This document shows positions 1-9,598 of a DNA stretch of 64,000 nucleotides, in pieces (position 1 is the first letter of the stretch; each line of letters opens with the position of its first letter). The notes under the pieces were generated by a model, which saw nothing but the letters and a program-made list of their open reading frames with translations, had not been told where the DNA came from and searched no databases. The position numbers and the translations under genes are program-made. The stretch comes from Palsa-504 sp963806335 (GTDB taxonomy: Bacteria > Actinomycetota > Actinomycetes > Streptosporangiales > Streptosporangiaceae). The stretch lies in contig CAWDXO010000013.1 in the NCBI GenBank assembly GCA_963806335.1, positions 186,001 to 250,000 on the forward strand. The letters are read 5' to 3'.

Positions 1-150
1 CCGCTGGCCGACCCGCTGCGGTCGGCGCCGAATGTCGTGCTGACCCCGCACCTCGGCTACGTCACCGACGACGGCTACCAGGTCTTCTACGGCGACGCGG
101 CCGAGGACATCGTGGCGTTCGCCCAGGGTTCGCCGGTGCGGGTGCTTTAG
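1..150 (+). CDS. D-2-hydroxyacid dehydrogenase family, C-terminal fragment
   Basis: This is the last 49 codons of a gene that begins before the window. The residues NVVLTPHLGYVTDD match the C-terminal catalytic-domain segment of D-isomer-specific 2-hydroxyacid dehydrogenases, where the His of the TPH motif is the acid/base residue, followed by the final helix. The substrate cannot be told from the tail alone. The stop at 148-150 lies in a 14-bp sequence repeated at 156-169, so the gene end appears locally duplicated. Confidence 0.7.
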   Translation, partial: PLADPLRSAPNVVLTPHLGYVTDDGYQVFYGDAAEDIVAFAQGSPVRVL

Positions 151-165
151 TTCGCTGCGGGTGCT

Positions 166-783
166 TTAGTCCGTCGGCTGCTTTTCCGGCTGCCAGCCGG
201 GGTCGCGGCCGGACAGGCTCAGGGCGCGGTCGAATTTTGTTACTTCGCCGGTCAGGGGGACGATGTCCTTGAACCCCTCGTACTTGCGGAACATCTCGCC
301 CTGGGCCTCGGTCGTCTCGAGCACCGAAGCGGCGACGGCATCATCGCAGACGTAGTCCTGGCCGGTGGCCTTAGCCACATCCCAGCCGTGCAGGACCGTC
401 TCCATGATCAGCATCGCGGCCACATCGGCGGCGGGAGTCGTATTTCCCATGACGCCGAGTTCGCGTTCCCACGCCGCCGGGTCCGACCATGCGTTAACGG
501 CCTTGCCGAGCTGATCCGCGTAGGCGGCCCTGAAGCCGGGGTCAGCGGTGAAGTCCTTGCTCATGAGGTCCTCGGCGGCGCTCTCACCGTACGCTCTGCG
601 CTCCGCCGAGTACGCCGTCCACAAGATCATGTGGTTGAGCAGCGTGCGCAGGTCCCAGTCATCACATGGCGTGGGCCCGTCCAGCGGACCTTCGGGCACG
701 CCGCCGACTACGCGGGCCGCTTCAGCGGCAGCGGCCGCCATCAGGACCGGGCCGGGCGCTGGATTCCTGTTTGTCTGTTCCAT
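166..783 (-). CDS. TIGR03086-type metal-binding / maleylpyruvate isomerase-like (DinB fold) protein
   Basis: A protein of about 205 residues. It reads PCDDWDLRTLLNHMILW near the N-terminus, the usual PC-W-L-HM signature of the mycothiol-dependent DinB-fold superfamily, and later METVLHGWDVAKATGQ, carrying the second conserved His. Members use a metal held by three His residues; the substrate is unknown. An in-frame ATG at 825 would add 14 arginine- and proline-rich residues that do not look like the family; the ATG at 783 gives the usual N-terminus and is preferred. It is divergent from the AraC-type gene at 848. Confidence 0.75.
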   Translation of the reverse strand: MEQTNRNPAPGPVLMAAAAAEAARVVGGVPEGPLDGPTPCDDWDLRTLLNHMILWTAYSAERRAYGESAAEDLMSKDFTADPGFRAAYADQLGKAVNAWSDPAAWERELGVMGNTTPAADVAAMLIMETVLHGWDVAKATGQDYVCDDAVAASVLETTEAQGEMFRKYEGFKDIVPLTGEVTKFDRALSLSGRDPGWQPEKQPTD

Positions 784-835
784 CCGCCGAACATACCCGC
801 CGCGGGGCCGCGGGGGCTTGAACAAACGCGACAGC

Positions 836-841
836 TACGCT
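836..841 (+). promoter_or_regulatory. -10 box (TACGCT) of a leaderless transcript
   Basis: TACGCT fits the actinobacterial TANNNT -10 consensus and ends 6 nt before the GTG at 848. No Shine-Dalgarno sequence precedes that GTG, so the mRNA probably starts at or next to the start codon. Confidence 0.45.
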
Positions 842-847
842 GATCAG

Positions 848-1870
848 GTGCCAGAAACCGCACAAGCGAGCATGGGCCGCGGCGTGCTGCACTCCGGCCT
901 CGCGGCGACCAGGTTCTCCCTCGCCCGGGCCGAGCCCTCGGCCGCGCTCGCCCCCTTTGTCGACTTCTACTGGATCCTGCGCTGGGACCTTCGCGGGCAG
1001 CCGCCGCACGAGCAGACGATCCTGCCGCATCCCAACGTGAACCTGGCCTTCGAGGCGTCCGGGACCGGGATTTACGGCGTCGACCGCAGGCTGTTCACCC
1101 GATCGCTGGCCGGGCAGGGCCGGGCGTTCGGGGTGCGGTTCCGGGCCGGGTGCTTCCGGCCGTTCTGGCAGGCGCCGATCTCGCAGTTGACCGACCGGGT
1201 CGTTCCGGCGGCGCGGCTCTTCGGCGGGCGGGCGGAGAAGACCAGGCAGGCTATTATGCGCGATGCTGGTTCGGGTGCTGGTTTCGGCCCGGGGGCTGGT
1301 GGTTTTGGCCCGGGGTCCGTTGCTGGTGCTGACGCCGTTGCTGGTGCTGACGCCGTTGCTGGTGCTGACGCTGAGATGACGGCGCTGGCTGAAGCGCTGC
1401 TGTGTTCGTTCCTGCCCAGCCGCGACCCGGTGGCCGAGCAGGTCGCCGACATGGTCGCATGCATCACCGCGGACCCGGCGCTGCGGCGGGTGGACGAGCT
1501 CGCCGCGGCGTCCGGGCTGACGGCTCGCAGCCTGCAGCGGCTGTTCGCGGACTACGTGGGCGTCAGCCCGAAATGGGTAATGCGCCGGGCCAGGCTGCAC
1601 GAAGCGGCCGAACGAGCCGACAGCGGCGAGCAGGTCGACTGGGCCGAACTAGCGGCCAGCCTCGGTTACGCCGATCAGGCGCACCTGACCAGGGACTTCA
1701 CCGCGACAATAGGCATCCCGCCCACCCGTTACGCGCCCGCGGCGGGTGCTGCGGGTGCGGGTACTGCGGGTGAGGATGCGGGTGCTGCGGGTGCGGGCGG
1801 GCCGGCGGGTGCGGGCGGGCCGGCGGGTGCGGGCGGCCCGGCGGGTGCGGGCGGCTCGCTGACTGGCTGA
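848..1870 (+). CDS. AraC-family regulator with DUF6597-like N-terminal domain and repeat tail
   Basis: The N-terminal half (VDFYWILRWDLRG, then ILPHPNVNLAFE and FGVRFRAGCFRPF) matches the ligand-sensing region of DUF6597/AraC proteins. The C-terminal half carries two helix-turn-helix units (VDELAAASGLTARSLQRLF and WAELAASLGYADQAHLTRDF). The GTG at 848 is chosen because the family N-terminus follows at once and a -10 box sits 6 nt upstream. Between the domains lie repeats of Ala-Gly-Ala-Asp (three VAGADA units), and the last 50 residues are low-complexity Gly/Ala/Pro repeats. The tail overlaps the 3' end of the convergent gene by 142 bp. The ligand and targets are unknown. Confidence 0.8.
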   Translation: MPETAQASMGRGVLHSGLAATRFSLARAEPSAALAPFVDFYWILRWDLRGQPPHEQTILPHPNVNLAFEASGTGIYGVDRRLFTRSLAGQGRAFGVRFRAGCFRPFWQAPISQLTDRVVPAARLFGGRAEKTRQAIMRDAGSGAGFGPGAGGFGPGSVAGADAVAGADAVAGADAEMTALAEALLCSFLPSRDPVAEQVADMVACITADPALRRVDELAAASGLTARSLQRLFADYVGVSPKWVMRRARLHEAAERADSGEQVDWAELAASLGYADQAHLTRDFTATIGIPPTRYAPAAGAAGAGTAGEDAGAAGAGGPAGAGGPAGAGGPAGAGGSLTG

Positions 1871-2841
1871 CGGCCGAGGGTCTCGCTGGCGGGGACGGTG
1901 CGCAGGTTCAGTGGCGGACGGCCGCGGGCGCCATCGAGCGCGCGCCGGATATCTGCCACCACCTGGGACGGCTGCGAGCGGATCTGCTTAGGAGTGAACC
2001 TGAGCACGACCATCTGGTGGACGGCCATCTGCCTGCCGCGCGCGAGTGTGCTGGCATGATCCTCCGGAGACATGTGCCACTCCCGCGAATCCACCTCGAC
2101 CGCCACGCCAAACTCGGGCCACCACGCATCGGGCCGGGCGATGAAGATGCCGCCGTCGAATACCGACGGGTTGAACAACGGCATGGGCAGCCTGGACTTG
2201 GCCAGCAGGTCCTTGAGGTCCCCTTCCGCCGTGGACCTGATTCCGTCAGCGACGTCCGTCAGCGCCTCGCGGAACAGCGCCGACCCGACATTCGGCCCGG
2301 CTGTGAGCTCGCTGTAAAGATCCTGGATCTGGCAGCCGCCGCGCTGCACCGCGTCGGCCACGACTGCCCGTACGTCCCGCAGGCTGGCTAGATCGCGCAC
2401 GGCATCGGCCACGGCGCGCGCGGGCAACGCGTAGTGCAGCGGACCGAACTTCGACATTCGCCGGGGCATCCGGGTCGTCCGGTGCAGGCGGACGAAGGCC
2501 GCATCGCGGCGTTTTCGCGAGGCGGGTATCAGGACGTCGATGACATCCGCGGCTGGACCCCTGATGCGGTGGTGACGGACCGCGGCCGGGCCGGTGATCA
2601 CGCTGCCCGGACCACCATGCAGCAGCGCGGCCATTTCCTGCTGGACGATCGTTGGCGTTCCGGCCGTGGCGACGTACACGCCCGGCAGCAGGCTGCGCCA
2701 CGGTCCCCCCGGCCGAAGGCGATGCCGCAGCGCATGTCTGGTCAAGCCGACCGCAAGGGCCTGCTCACGAGTGATCACATCTTGCTGGGACTCTAGAGCG
2801 CACAGGAGGGCGTCTCGGTCGAGTCGAGTCGATAGTGCCAT
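1729..2841 (-). CDS. AbiEi-like antitoxin-domain protein with DUF559-like nuclease-type domain
   Basis: 370 residues. The N-terminus (VITREQALAVGLTRHALRHRL then WRSLLPGVYV) matches the winged-helix region found in AbiEi-like antitoxins and related actinobacterial proteins. The C-terminal third (PDAWWPEFGVAVEVDSREWHM, then RGRQMAVHQMVVLRFTPKQI) resembles the DUF559/Vsr-like endonuclease fold, with a D/E-x-D core. The last 45 residues are PPAPAG repeats read from the opposite strand of the AraC-gene repeats. No AbiEii-like toxin partner is adjacent, so a type IV toxin-antitoxin role is not supported here. Such proteins are often solitary in actinobacteria. Confidence 0.65.
   Translation of the reverse strand: MALSTRLDRDALLCALESQQDVITREQALAVGLTRHALRHRLRPGGPWRSLLPGVYVATAGTPTIVQQEMAALLHGGPGSVITGPAAVRHHRIRGPAADVIDVLIPASRKRRDAAFVRLHRTTRMPRRMSKFGPLHYALPARAVADAVRDLASLRDVRAVVADAVQRGGCQIQDLYSELTAGPNVGSALFREALTDVADGIRSTAEGDLKDLLAKSRLPMPLFNPSVFDGGIFIARPDAWWPEFGVAVEVDSREWHMSPEDHASTLARGRQMAVHQMVVLRFTPKQIRSQPSQVVADIRRALDGARGRPPLNLRTVPASETLGRQPVSEPPAPAGPPAPAGPPAPAGPPAPAAPASSPAVPAPAAPAAGA
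1740..1866. repeat. Gly/Ala/Pro-coding tandem repeats shared by two convergent genes
   Basis: Imperfect short repeats run from about 1740, ending in roughly four 15-bp copies (GCGGGTGCGGGCGGG-like). On the plus strand they encode AGAGGP units in the AraC-type tail; on the minus strand they encode PPAPAG units at the end of the AbiEi-like protein. Confidence 0.8.
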
Positions 2842-3146
2842 GCCGGGATCATGCCGCTAGGGTCCGACAAACCGGGTGCCGCCAGTTCAATCACCCCAGG
2901 AATCACGCAAGCCCCAAATGCTCCTAAGGCATGCGCCATCCGGGTTTCTGGCTCCCGGATCGAACCGGCTCGATGGAGCATTGGGCCGGTCAGAACCGGC
3001 TCGATGTTCCATCGAGCCGGTCCCGGCAGGGCGTTGATCAGGCTCGGGGGCGTGAGCAGAGAGGACCGCGAGGTGCATGAGGCGCAAGGTGCGATGTGCC
3101 GGGCTGGCGGTTGGGGACGGCGAGGCGGGTGCGGATGGGGGCGGGG
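2842..3146. other. Intergenic region with a palindromic element
   Basis: About 305 bp between the AbiEi-like gene and the end of rnj. No convincing gene is seen; the open frames here lack family features. It holds the 58-bp palindromic element at 2964-3021 and probably the promoter of the AbiEi-like gene and the rnj transcript end. Confidence 0.5.
2964..3021. repeat. Dispersed palindromic element, copy 1
   Basis: 58 bp built from ACCGGCTCGATG, a short spacer, the same 12-mer again, the loop TTC, and its exact reverse complement CATCGAGCCGGT. It folds into a perfect 12-bp stem with a 3-nt loop. A second copy with 54 of 58 identical bases lies at 46570-46627 inside the end of cobI. The arrangement resembles REP or MITE-like elements; no transposase is nearby. 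Confidence 0.85.
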
Positions 3147-4832
3147 CTAGGCCTCTACTACCACGGGGATGATCATCGGTCGGCGACGGTAGTTGTCGCT
3201 GACCCACTTGCCGATGATGCGGCGGGCGAGCTGGCTGGTCTGGTGGGAGTCGACAATGCCGTCGGCGGCGGCCAGCGCCAGGGCTTCCTCGATCTTCGGC
3301 CGCAACTCGGCGAAGGCCGCGTCGTCGATGCCTGAACCGCGGGCGTGGATCTCGGGGCCGGCCACCAGCTTGCCCGAGCTGGAGTCGACCACGATCACCA
3401 CGGAGACGAAGCCTTCCTCGCCGAGGATGCGCCGGTCCTTGAGCTGGGACTCGGTGACCTCGCCGACGGTGAGCCCGTCGACGTAGACGTACCCGCACGG
3501 CACCGCCCCGGCCACCGAGGCCTGGCCGCGCACCAGGTCAACTACCACGCCGTCCTCGGCGATCACGATGTTGTTATCGGGGACGCCGGCTAGCGAAGCG
3601 AGGTGGGCGTGCGCCCGCAGGTGGCGCCACTCGCCGTGGACGGGCAGGAAGTTGCGCGGGCGCACCAGGTTCAGCACGTAAAGCAGTTCGCCGGCCGGCG
3701 CGTGGCCAGACACGTGCACCAGGGCGGAGGCTTTGTGGACCACCCGGGCGCCGAGACGGGTGAGCCCGTTGATGACCCGGTACACCGCGGTCTCGTTGCC
3801 CGGGATCAGCGACGAGGCGAGGATGACGGTGTCGCCGGCGGCGATCCTGATCGGGTGGTCGCGGCCCGCCATCCGGGACAGCGCCGACATCGGCTCGCCC
3901 TGCGAGCCGGTGGAGATCAGCACCACGTCGCCCGGCGGCAGCTCCTCGGCCTCACGCAGGTCGACCAGCAGGCCGCCGTGGACGCGCAGGTAGCCCAGAT
4001 CACGGGCGACTCCCATGTTCCGCACCATGGAGCGGCCGACGAAGGCGACCTTGCGCCGGTGCGCCACGGCCGCGTCGAGCACCTGCTGCACCCGGTGGAC
4101 ATGCGAGGCGAAGCAGGCGACGATGATGCGCTGCTCGGTGTTATTGAAGATCTCGTCGAGCACCGGCGCGATGTCGCGCTCCGACGTGACCACGCCGGGG
4201 ACTTCGGCGTTCGTCGAGTCGGCCATCAGCAGGTCGACGCCCTCGGTGCCGAGCCGGGCGAACCCGGCCAGGTCGGTGAGCCTGCCGTCCAGCGGCAGCT
4301 GGTCCATCTTGAAGTCGCCGGTGTGCAGGACCACGCCGGCTGGCGTGCGGATGGCCACGGCGAGCGCGTCGGGGATCGAGTGGTTGACCGCGAGGAACTC
4401 GCAGTCGAACGGGCCGAACGAACTGCGGTTCCCCTCGACGACCTCCACCGTGACGGGATCCAGGCGGTGCTCGGCCAGCTTGCTGCGGACCAGGGCCAGC
4501 GTCAGCTTCGAGCCGATAAGCGGGATGTCCGGACGCTGCCTGAGCAGGTAAGGGATCGCGCCGATGTGGTCCTCGTGGGCGTGGGTGATCACCAGCGCCT
4601 CGACCTGGTCGAGGCGGCCGTTGAGGTAGGCGAAGTCCGGCAGGATCAGGTCCACGCCGGGCTGGTCCGGATCGGGGAACAGCACCCCGCAGTCGACGAT
4701 GAGCAGCCGGCCGCGGTACTCGAAGACCGTCATGTTCCGGCCGATTTCGCCGAGTCCGCCTAGCGGGACGATGCGCAGGCCGTTGCGGGCCAGGGGGCCG
4801 GGTGGGGCGAGGTCTGGATGCGGGTGGCTCAC
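3147..4832 (-). CDS. rnj: Ribonuclease J
   Basis: 561 residues, full length for RNase J. The metallo-beta-lactamase core holds HAHEDH at residues 84-89, a zinc ligand loop (VNHSIPDA) and the second-metal His in VVLHTGDFK. The beta-CASP region has ISTGSQGEPMSALSRM and HVSGHAPAGEL, and the C-terminal domain ends with the typical DNYRRRPMIIPVVVE. The enzyme is a 5'-3' exo- and endoribonuclease for mRNA turnover and rRNA maturation. Its ATG overlaps the dapA stop by 4 bp, so translation is probably coupled; dapA-rnj is a common actinobacterial pair. Confidence 0.97.
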   Translation of the reverse strand: MSHPHPDLAPPGPLARNGLRIVPLGGLGEIGRNMTVFEYRGRLLIVDCGVLFPDPDQPGVDLILPDFAYLNGRLDQVEALVITHAHEDHIGAIPYLLRQRPDIPLIGSKLTLALVRSKLAEHRLDPVTVEVVEGNRSSFGPFDCEFLAVNHSIPDALAVAIRTPAGVVLHTGDFKMDQLPLDGRLTDLAGFARLGTEGVDLLMADSTNAEVPGVVTSERDIAPVLDEIFNNTEQRIIVACFASHVHRVQQVLDAAVAHRRKVAFVGRSMVRNMGVARDLGYLRVHGGLLVDLREAEELPPGDVVLISTGSQGEPMSALSRMAGRDHPIRIAAGDTVILASSLIPGNETAVYRVINGLTRLGARVVHKASALVHVSGHAPAGELLYVLNLVRPRNFLPVHGEWRHLRAHAHLASLAGVPDNNIVIAEDGVVVDLVRGQASVAGAVPCGYVYVDGLTVGEVTESQLKDRRILGEEGFVSVVIVVDSSSGKLVAGPEIHARGSGIDDAAFAELRPKIEEALALAAADGIVDSHQTSQLARRIIGKWVSDNYRRRPMIIPVVVEA

Positions 4833-5743
4833 GCGCCGTTCCCCGCCCCTGGCAGCTTCACGCCGCCCGCGGTGAGGTCCAGTATCAGCTGATGTCGTTC
4901 CGCTTCGGTGGCGGCGAGCAACGGGCCGCGCACCGTGCCTCCCGGCTGGCCGAGCAGGTCAAGCGCCGCCTTGGTCATGACCGCTCCCTGGTTGCGGAAC
5001 AGGCCGGTGTACACCGGCAAAAGCTCGTAGTGGATCTGCCGGGCGCGGGGTACGTCACCGGCGCCGAACGCATCGATCATCTCACGGAGCCGGTCCCCCA
5101 CCACGTGGCCGACGACGCTGATGAAGCCGGCCGCGCCGAGCGCAAGCCACGGCAGGTTCAGCATGTCGGTACCGCAGTAATAGACAAGGTCCGTCTGGGC
5201 CAGCACGCGCGAGGTGGCTCCCGGGGCGTCCTTGGCGTCCTTGACACCTACGATCCTGGGGTGAGCGGACAGCCGGACCAGGGTGTCGGTGTCGACGGCG
5301 GCGCCGGTCCGTCCCGGGATGTCGTAGATGAGCATGGGCAGGCCAGTCGTGTCGGCGACCGCCGTGAAATGGGCCTCGAGTGCGGGCTGAGGCGGCTTGT
5401 TGTAGTAGGGCGTGACGACCAGCAGGCCATTGACCCCGGCGCGTTCGGCGGAACGGGCCAGCTCGATGGTGTGCGACGTCACGTTGGTACCCACGCCCGC
5501 GATAACCTGCGCCCGTGCGCCGACTGCCTCGAGTACCACCCGGAGCAACTGCTCCTTCTCGGCGTCCGTCGTGGTCGGCGCCTCCCCCGTGGTGCCGTTC
5601 AGCACGAGCCCGTCATTACGCATGTTGGTGACGAGATAGTCGGCGAGGCGGGCCGCCCCGTCGTAGTCGATGGCCCCGTCGGGCGTCATGGGGGTAATCA
5701 TCGCCGTGATCATCTGGCCGAACGGGGCCTGGATCGTCGTCAT
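4829..5743 (-). CDS. dapA: 4-hydroxy-tetrahydrodipicolinate synthase
   Basis: 304 residues. A TIM-barrel lyase that condenses pyruvate with aspartate semialdehyde in the lysine/diaminopimelate pathway. Visible motifs are GTTGEAPTT (residues 50-58), the catalytic Tyr140 in LIYDIPGRTG, and the Schiff-base Lys168 in IVGVKDAK. Length is normal. It is first in the pair with rnj, with a 4-bp overlap. Confidence 0.96.
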   Translation of the reverse strand: MTTIQAPFGQMITAMITPMTPDGAIDYDGAARLADYLVTNMRNDGLVLNGTTGEAPTTTDAEKEQLLRVVLEAVGARAQVIAGVGTNVTSHTIELARSAERAGVNGLLVVTPYYNKPPQPALEAHFTAVADTTGLPMLIYDIPGRTGAAVDTDTLVRLSAHPRIVGVKDAKDAPGATSRVLAQTDLVYYCGTDMLNLPWLALGAAGFISVVGHVVGDRLREMIDAFGAGDVPRARQIHYELLPVYTGLFRNQGAVMTKAALDLLGQPGGTVRGPLLAATEAERHQLILDLTAGGVKLPGAGNGA

Positions 5744-5980
5744 ACCCGAACGCTACCCGCAACCGGGTGCCCGGAGTAGTCGGCTTACCGCCGCGCCCGC
5801 GAGAAATCCCGCCACCAGCGAGGATGATGGGATGGGATGGCGGGTGGCGCGTTACAGGATGTTCACCGCCCGGAAACCGGCAGCATGGCCGTGCAGCGTG
5901 CCGATGACCCGGCCTAGATCGGCGACCAGCCGCCGGGCCGGCGGAGTCCCGTCGCAGTCCATGCCGTGTCCAGCGGTCGT

Positions 5981-6182
5981 TCAGCTGGCTGGCGTGCCGA
6001 TCCGCAGCCGGTTGCCGTCTGGGTCACGGAGCCAGACCTCCGGCCCCCAGGGCATCTGCTCGACGGCCGTACCGAACTCCTTCGCGACCGCTTCGAGATC
6101 ACGCAGACGCAGGTAGATCAGGGTATCCGGGCGGGCATCGCCGGTGTGCTCGGACAGGAACAACCGGTCCGGCAGGATTAAG
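5981..6182 (-). pseudogene. Truncated VOC/glyoxalase-family gene (C-terminal half only)
   Basis: About 66 codons ending at 5981 read LIYLRLRDLEAVAKEFGTAVEQMPWG and then WLRDPDGNRLRIGTP, the C-terminal half of a vicinal-oxygen-chelate domain. The N-terminal half is missing: upstream codons in this frame are antisense to the start of the next gene and do not resemble the fold. The break lies near 6180, exactly where the promoter of the plus-strand gene begins, so this looks like a rearrangement remnant. The 237 bp between dapA and this remnant (5744-5980) hold no gene I can support. Confidence 0.55.
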
Positions 6183-6184
6183 GT
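6179..6184 (+). promoter_or_regulatory. -10 box (TAAGGT) of a leaderless transcript
   Basis: TAAGGT fits TANNNT and is separated by 7 nt from the ATG at 6192, the spacing expected when transcription starts at the start codon. Confidence 0.4.
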
Positions 6185-6191
6185 TGGAAGC

Positions 6192-6725
6192 ATGGACGAC
6201 CAGGCGGTGCTGCTGAACCAGGTCGACGACGCGACGCGGCGGCTGCTCAAGACGGCAGGTGCGCTGACCGACGAGGACATCGGGTCGCCGTCGCTGCTGC
6301 CCGGCTGGACCCGCGGCCATGTGCTTAATCACGTGGCCAGGAACGCCGAGGCACTGCGCAACCTGCTCAGCTGGGCGCGCACCGGGGTGGTGACGCCCGC
6401 CTACCCGAGCCAGCAGGCTCGCGACGACGCCATCGAGGCGGGTGCCGGCCGCCCGGCGGCCGAGCTGGCCGCCGACATCACCCGGACCGCGGCGGAGTTC
6501 AGCGCCGAGGCGGCCTCCCTGGAACGCCGCGCCTGGGAGGTCGCCGTCCACCTGCTCGACGGCCAGGAGTTCCCGGCGACGCTAATCCTGACCCGACGTC
6601 TGGTCGAGGTCGAGCTGCATCACACCGACCTGGGCTGCGGCTACCGGCGCGCCGACTGGCCGGCCGCCTTCGCCGTCATGGACCTGCCGGAACCGGCCCG
6701 GTCCCAGCGCGCGGACCGGCGCTAA
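6192..6725 (+). CDS. Maleylpyruvate isomerase-like mycothiol-dependent protein, possibly C-terminally shortened
   Basis: 177 residues. The DinB-fold N-terminal domain is clear: SLLPGWTRGHVLNHVARNAEALRNLL carries the GWxxxHVLxHVARNA signature, and VEVELHHTDLGCGY carries the second metal-ligand His pair. The protein ends soon after at AFAVMDLPEPARSQRADRR, whereas many relatives continue into an SCP2-like C-terminal domain. It is either a short member of the family or truncated. The ATG at 6192 is preferred because a -10 box precedes it by 7 nt; an upstream in-frame ATG at 6144 lacks support. Confidence 0.7.
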   Translation: MDDQAVLLNQVDDATRRLLKTAGALTDEDIGSPSLLPGWTRGHVLNHVARNAEALRNLLSWARTGVVTPAYPSQQARDDAIEAGAGRPAAELAADITRTAAEFSAEAASLERRAWEVAVHLLDGQEFPATLILTRRLVEVELHHTDLGCGYRRADWPAAFAVMDLPEPARSQRADRR

Positions 6726-6931
6726 CTTTCCGATCGAGGTGGCCGGAACGATCAGCTCTAGCCTGGGGAAATACGTTCAGTAAGGGCTCGCGTCCCGGGT
6801 TAGCAGCCGGTAACCGGCGATAGCGACGTGCGCGCCGACATAGAGGTCCGGCGTGGGGATCGCTTGTCCCCTACGCTTCGCCGGTCGCGGTCGGAGCGTG
6901 ACGATCGTGACGGTACCGTGACCGGCTGGCA

Positions 6932-6972
6932 TATTGTGAAACATTTACTTCGAAACTAGTCTTTCACATATG
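6932..6972. promoter_or_regulatory. Operator-like inverted repeat and leaderless promoter
   Basis: ATATTGTGAAA and, 20 nt further on, TTTCACATATG form an imperfect inverted repeat around a TTCGAA centre. The -10-like TAGTCT at 6957-6962 lies inside it, exactly 7 nt before the ATG at 6970, and the start codon itself overlaps the right arm. An ArsR-type repressor made from this gene could bind here and repress its own transcription. Confidence 0.45.
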
Positions 6973-7592
6973 ATGGCCGAGCCAGGGACACCCGCGAATC
7001 CGATCAAGCTCACCGATCCGCAGATGATGCGCGCGCTGGCGCACCAGGCCCGGATCGCGATCTGGATGCACCTGGGGCTGCGCGGCCCCGCGACGGCGAC
7101 CGAATGCGCCGAGGTGGCCGGGCTCTCGCCGTCGGCCTGCAGCTACCACCTGCGCACACTGGCCAGGTACGGGTTCGTCGAAGAGGACCGGGCCAGCGCC
7201 ACGGACGGACGCGAGCGCCCGTGGCGAGCCCGGCTGCTCGCCTTCACGATGGAAGACAGTCCTGGTAAATCGGCCGCCGCCCAGGTAGCCAGCCGGCTGC
7301 TGGTCGAGAACATGCGCGCTTCGGCCGAGGAAGTACGGGTGCGGTATCTGAGCCGTCAGCCGGAATACCCCGCCGACTGGCAGGCCGCGGTGGGCGAGAT
7401 GTTCAGCGTCGCGCACGTAACCGCGGAGGAGCTGAACCAGCTGCGGGCGCGGGTGCTTGAGGTCATGGCCCCGTACGTACGGCTGGATCCGGCCGAGCGG
7501 TCGCCGGGCGCGCTGCCGGTACGGGTGATGCTTGACCTGTTCCCGTGGTTCGCGCCGGAAGAAGCCGGCCAGCGCAGCCCGGCGGAGGACCG

Positions 7593-7596
<4 letters not shown>
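6970..7596 (+). CDS. ArsR-type winged-helix transcriptional regulator
   Basis: 208 residues. An N-terminal winged helix spans residues 15-75, with ALAHQARIAIWMHL, then the recognition region CAEVAGLSPSACSYHLRTLARYGFV. The remaining 130 residues form an effector or dimer region, seen in actinobacterial ArsR proteins paired with MFS exporters. There are no Cys clusters, so metal sensing is unlikely. It is leaderless, with a second ATG immediately after the first. Its stop overlaps the start of the MFS gene (GTGA), so the two form an operon; it probably regulates the exporter. Confidence 0.85.
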
Positions 7597-9481
<1,885 letters not shown>

Positions 9482-9540
9482 CGCACCTCCCGCTGCGCCG
9501 ACCCGGCTATCTGAACCTCATGCTCCCAGTGTGTCGCCTG

Positions 9541-9592
9541 GTACGCTCTCTCGCCACCCCCTAAGCGTACAAGGTGACCAAGGCCATAAAGT
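9541..9592 (+). promoter_or_regulatory. Promoter of the S9 peptidase with an inverted repeat
   Basis: GTACGCT at 9541-9547 and AGCGTAC at 9564-9570 form a perfect 7-bp inverted repeat with a 16-bp spacer, a plausible regulator site. TAAAGT at 9587-9592 fits TANNNT and lies 6 nt before the ATG at 9599, suggesting a leaderless transcript. Confidence 0.4.
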
Positions 9593-9598
9593 GCCAGC

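Noticed and set aside
722..1600. Long minus-strand open frame of 292 codons across the AraC-type gene
   Set aside because: Arg/Pro/Gln-rich with no family features; it is the reverse of a clear regulator gene in high-GC DNA.
1729..2841. Type IV toxin-antitoxin system with the AbiEi-like protein
   Set aside because: No nucleotidyltransferase toxin (AbiEii) gene lies next to it, and the fused nuclease-like domain points to a different family use.
3603..4763. Plus-strand open frame of 386 codons opposite rnj
   Set aside because: His/Asp/Val/Gln-rich antisense reading of a conserved RNase J gene; no homology.
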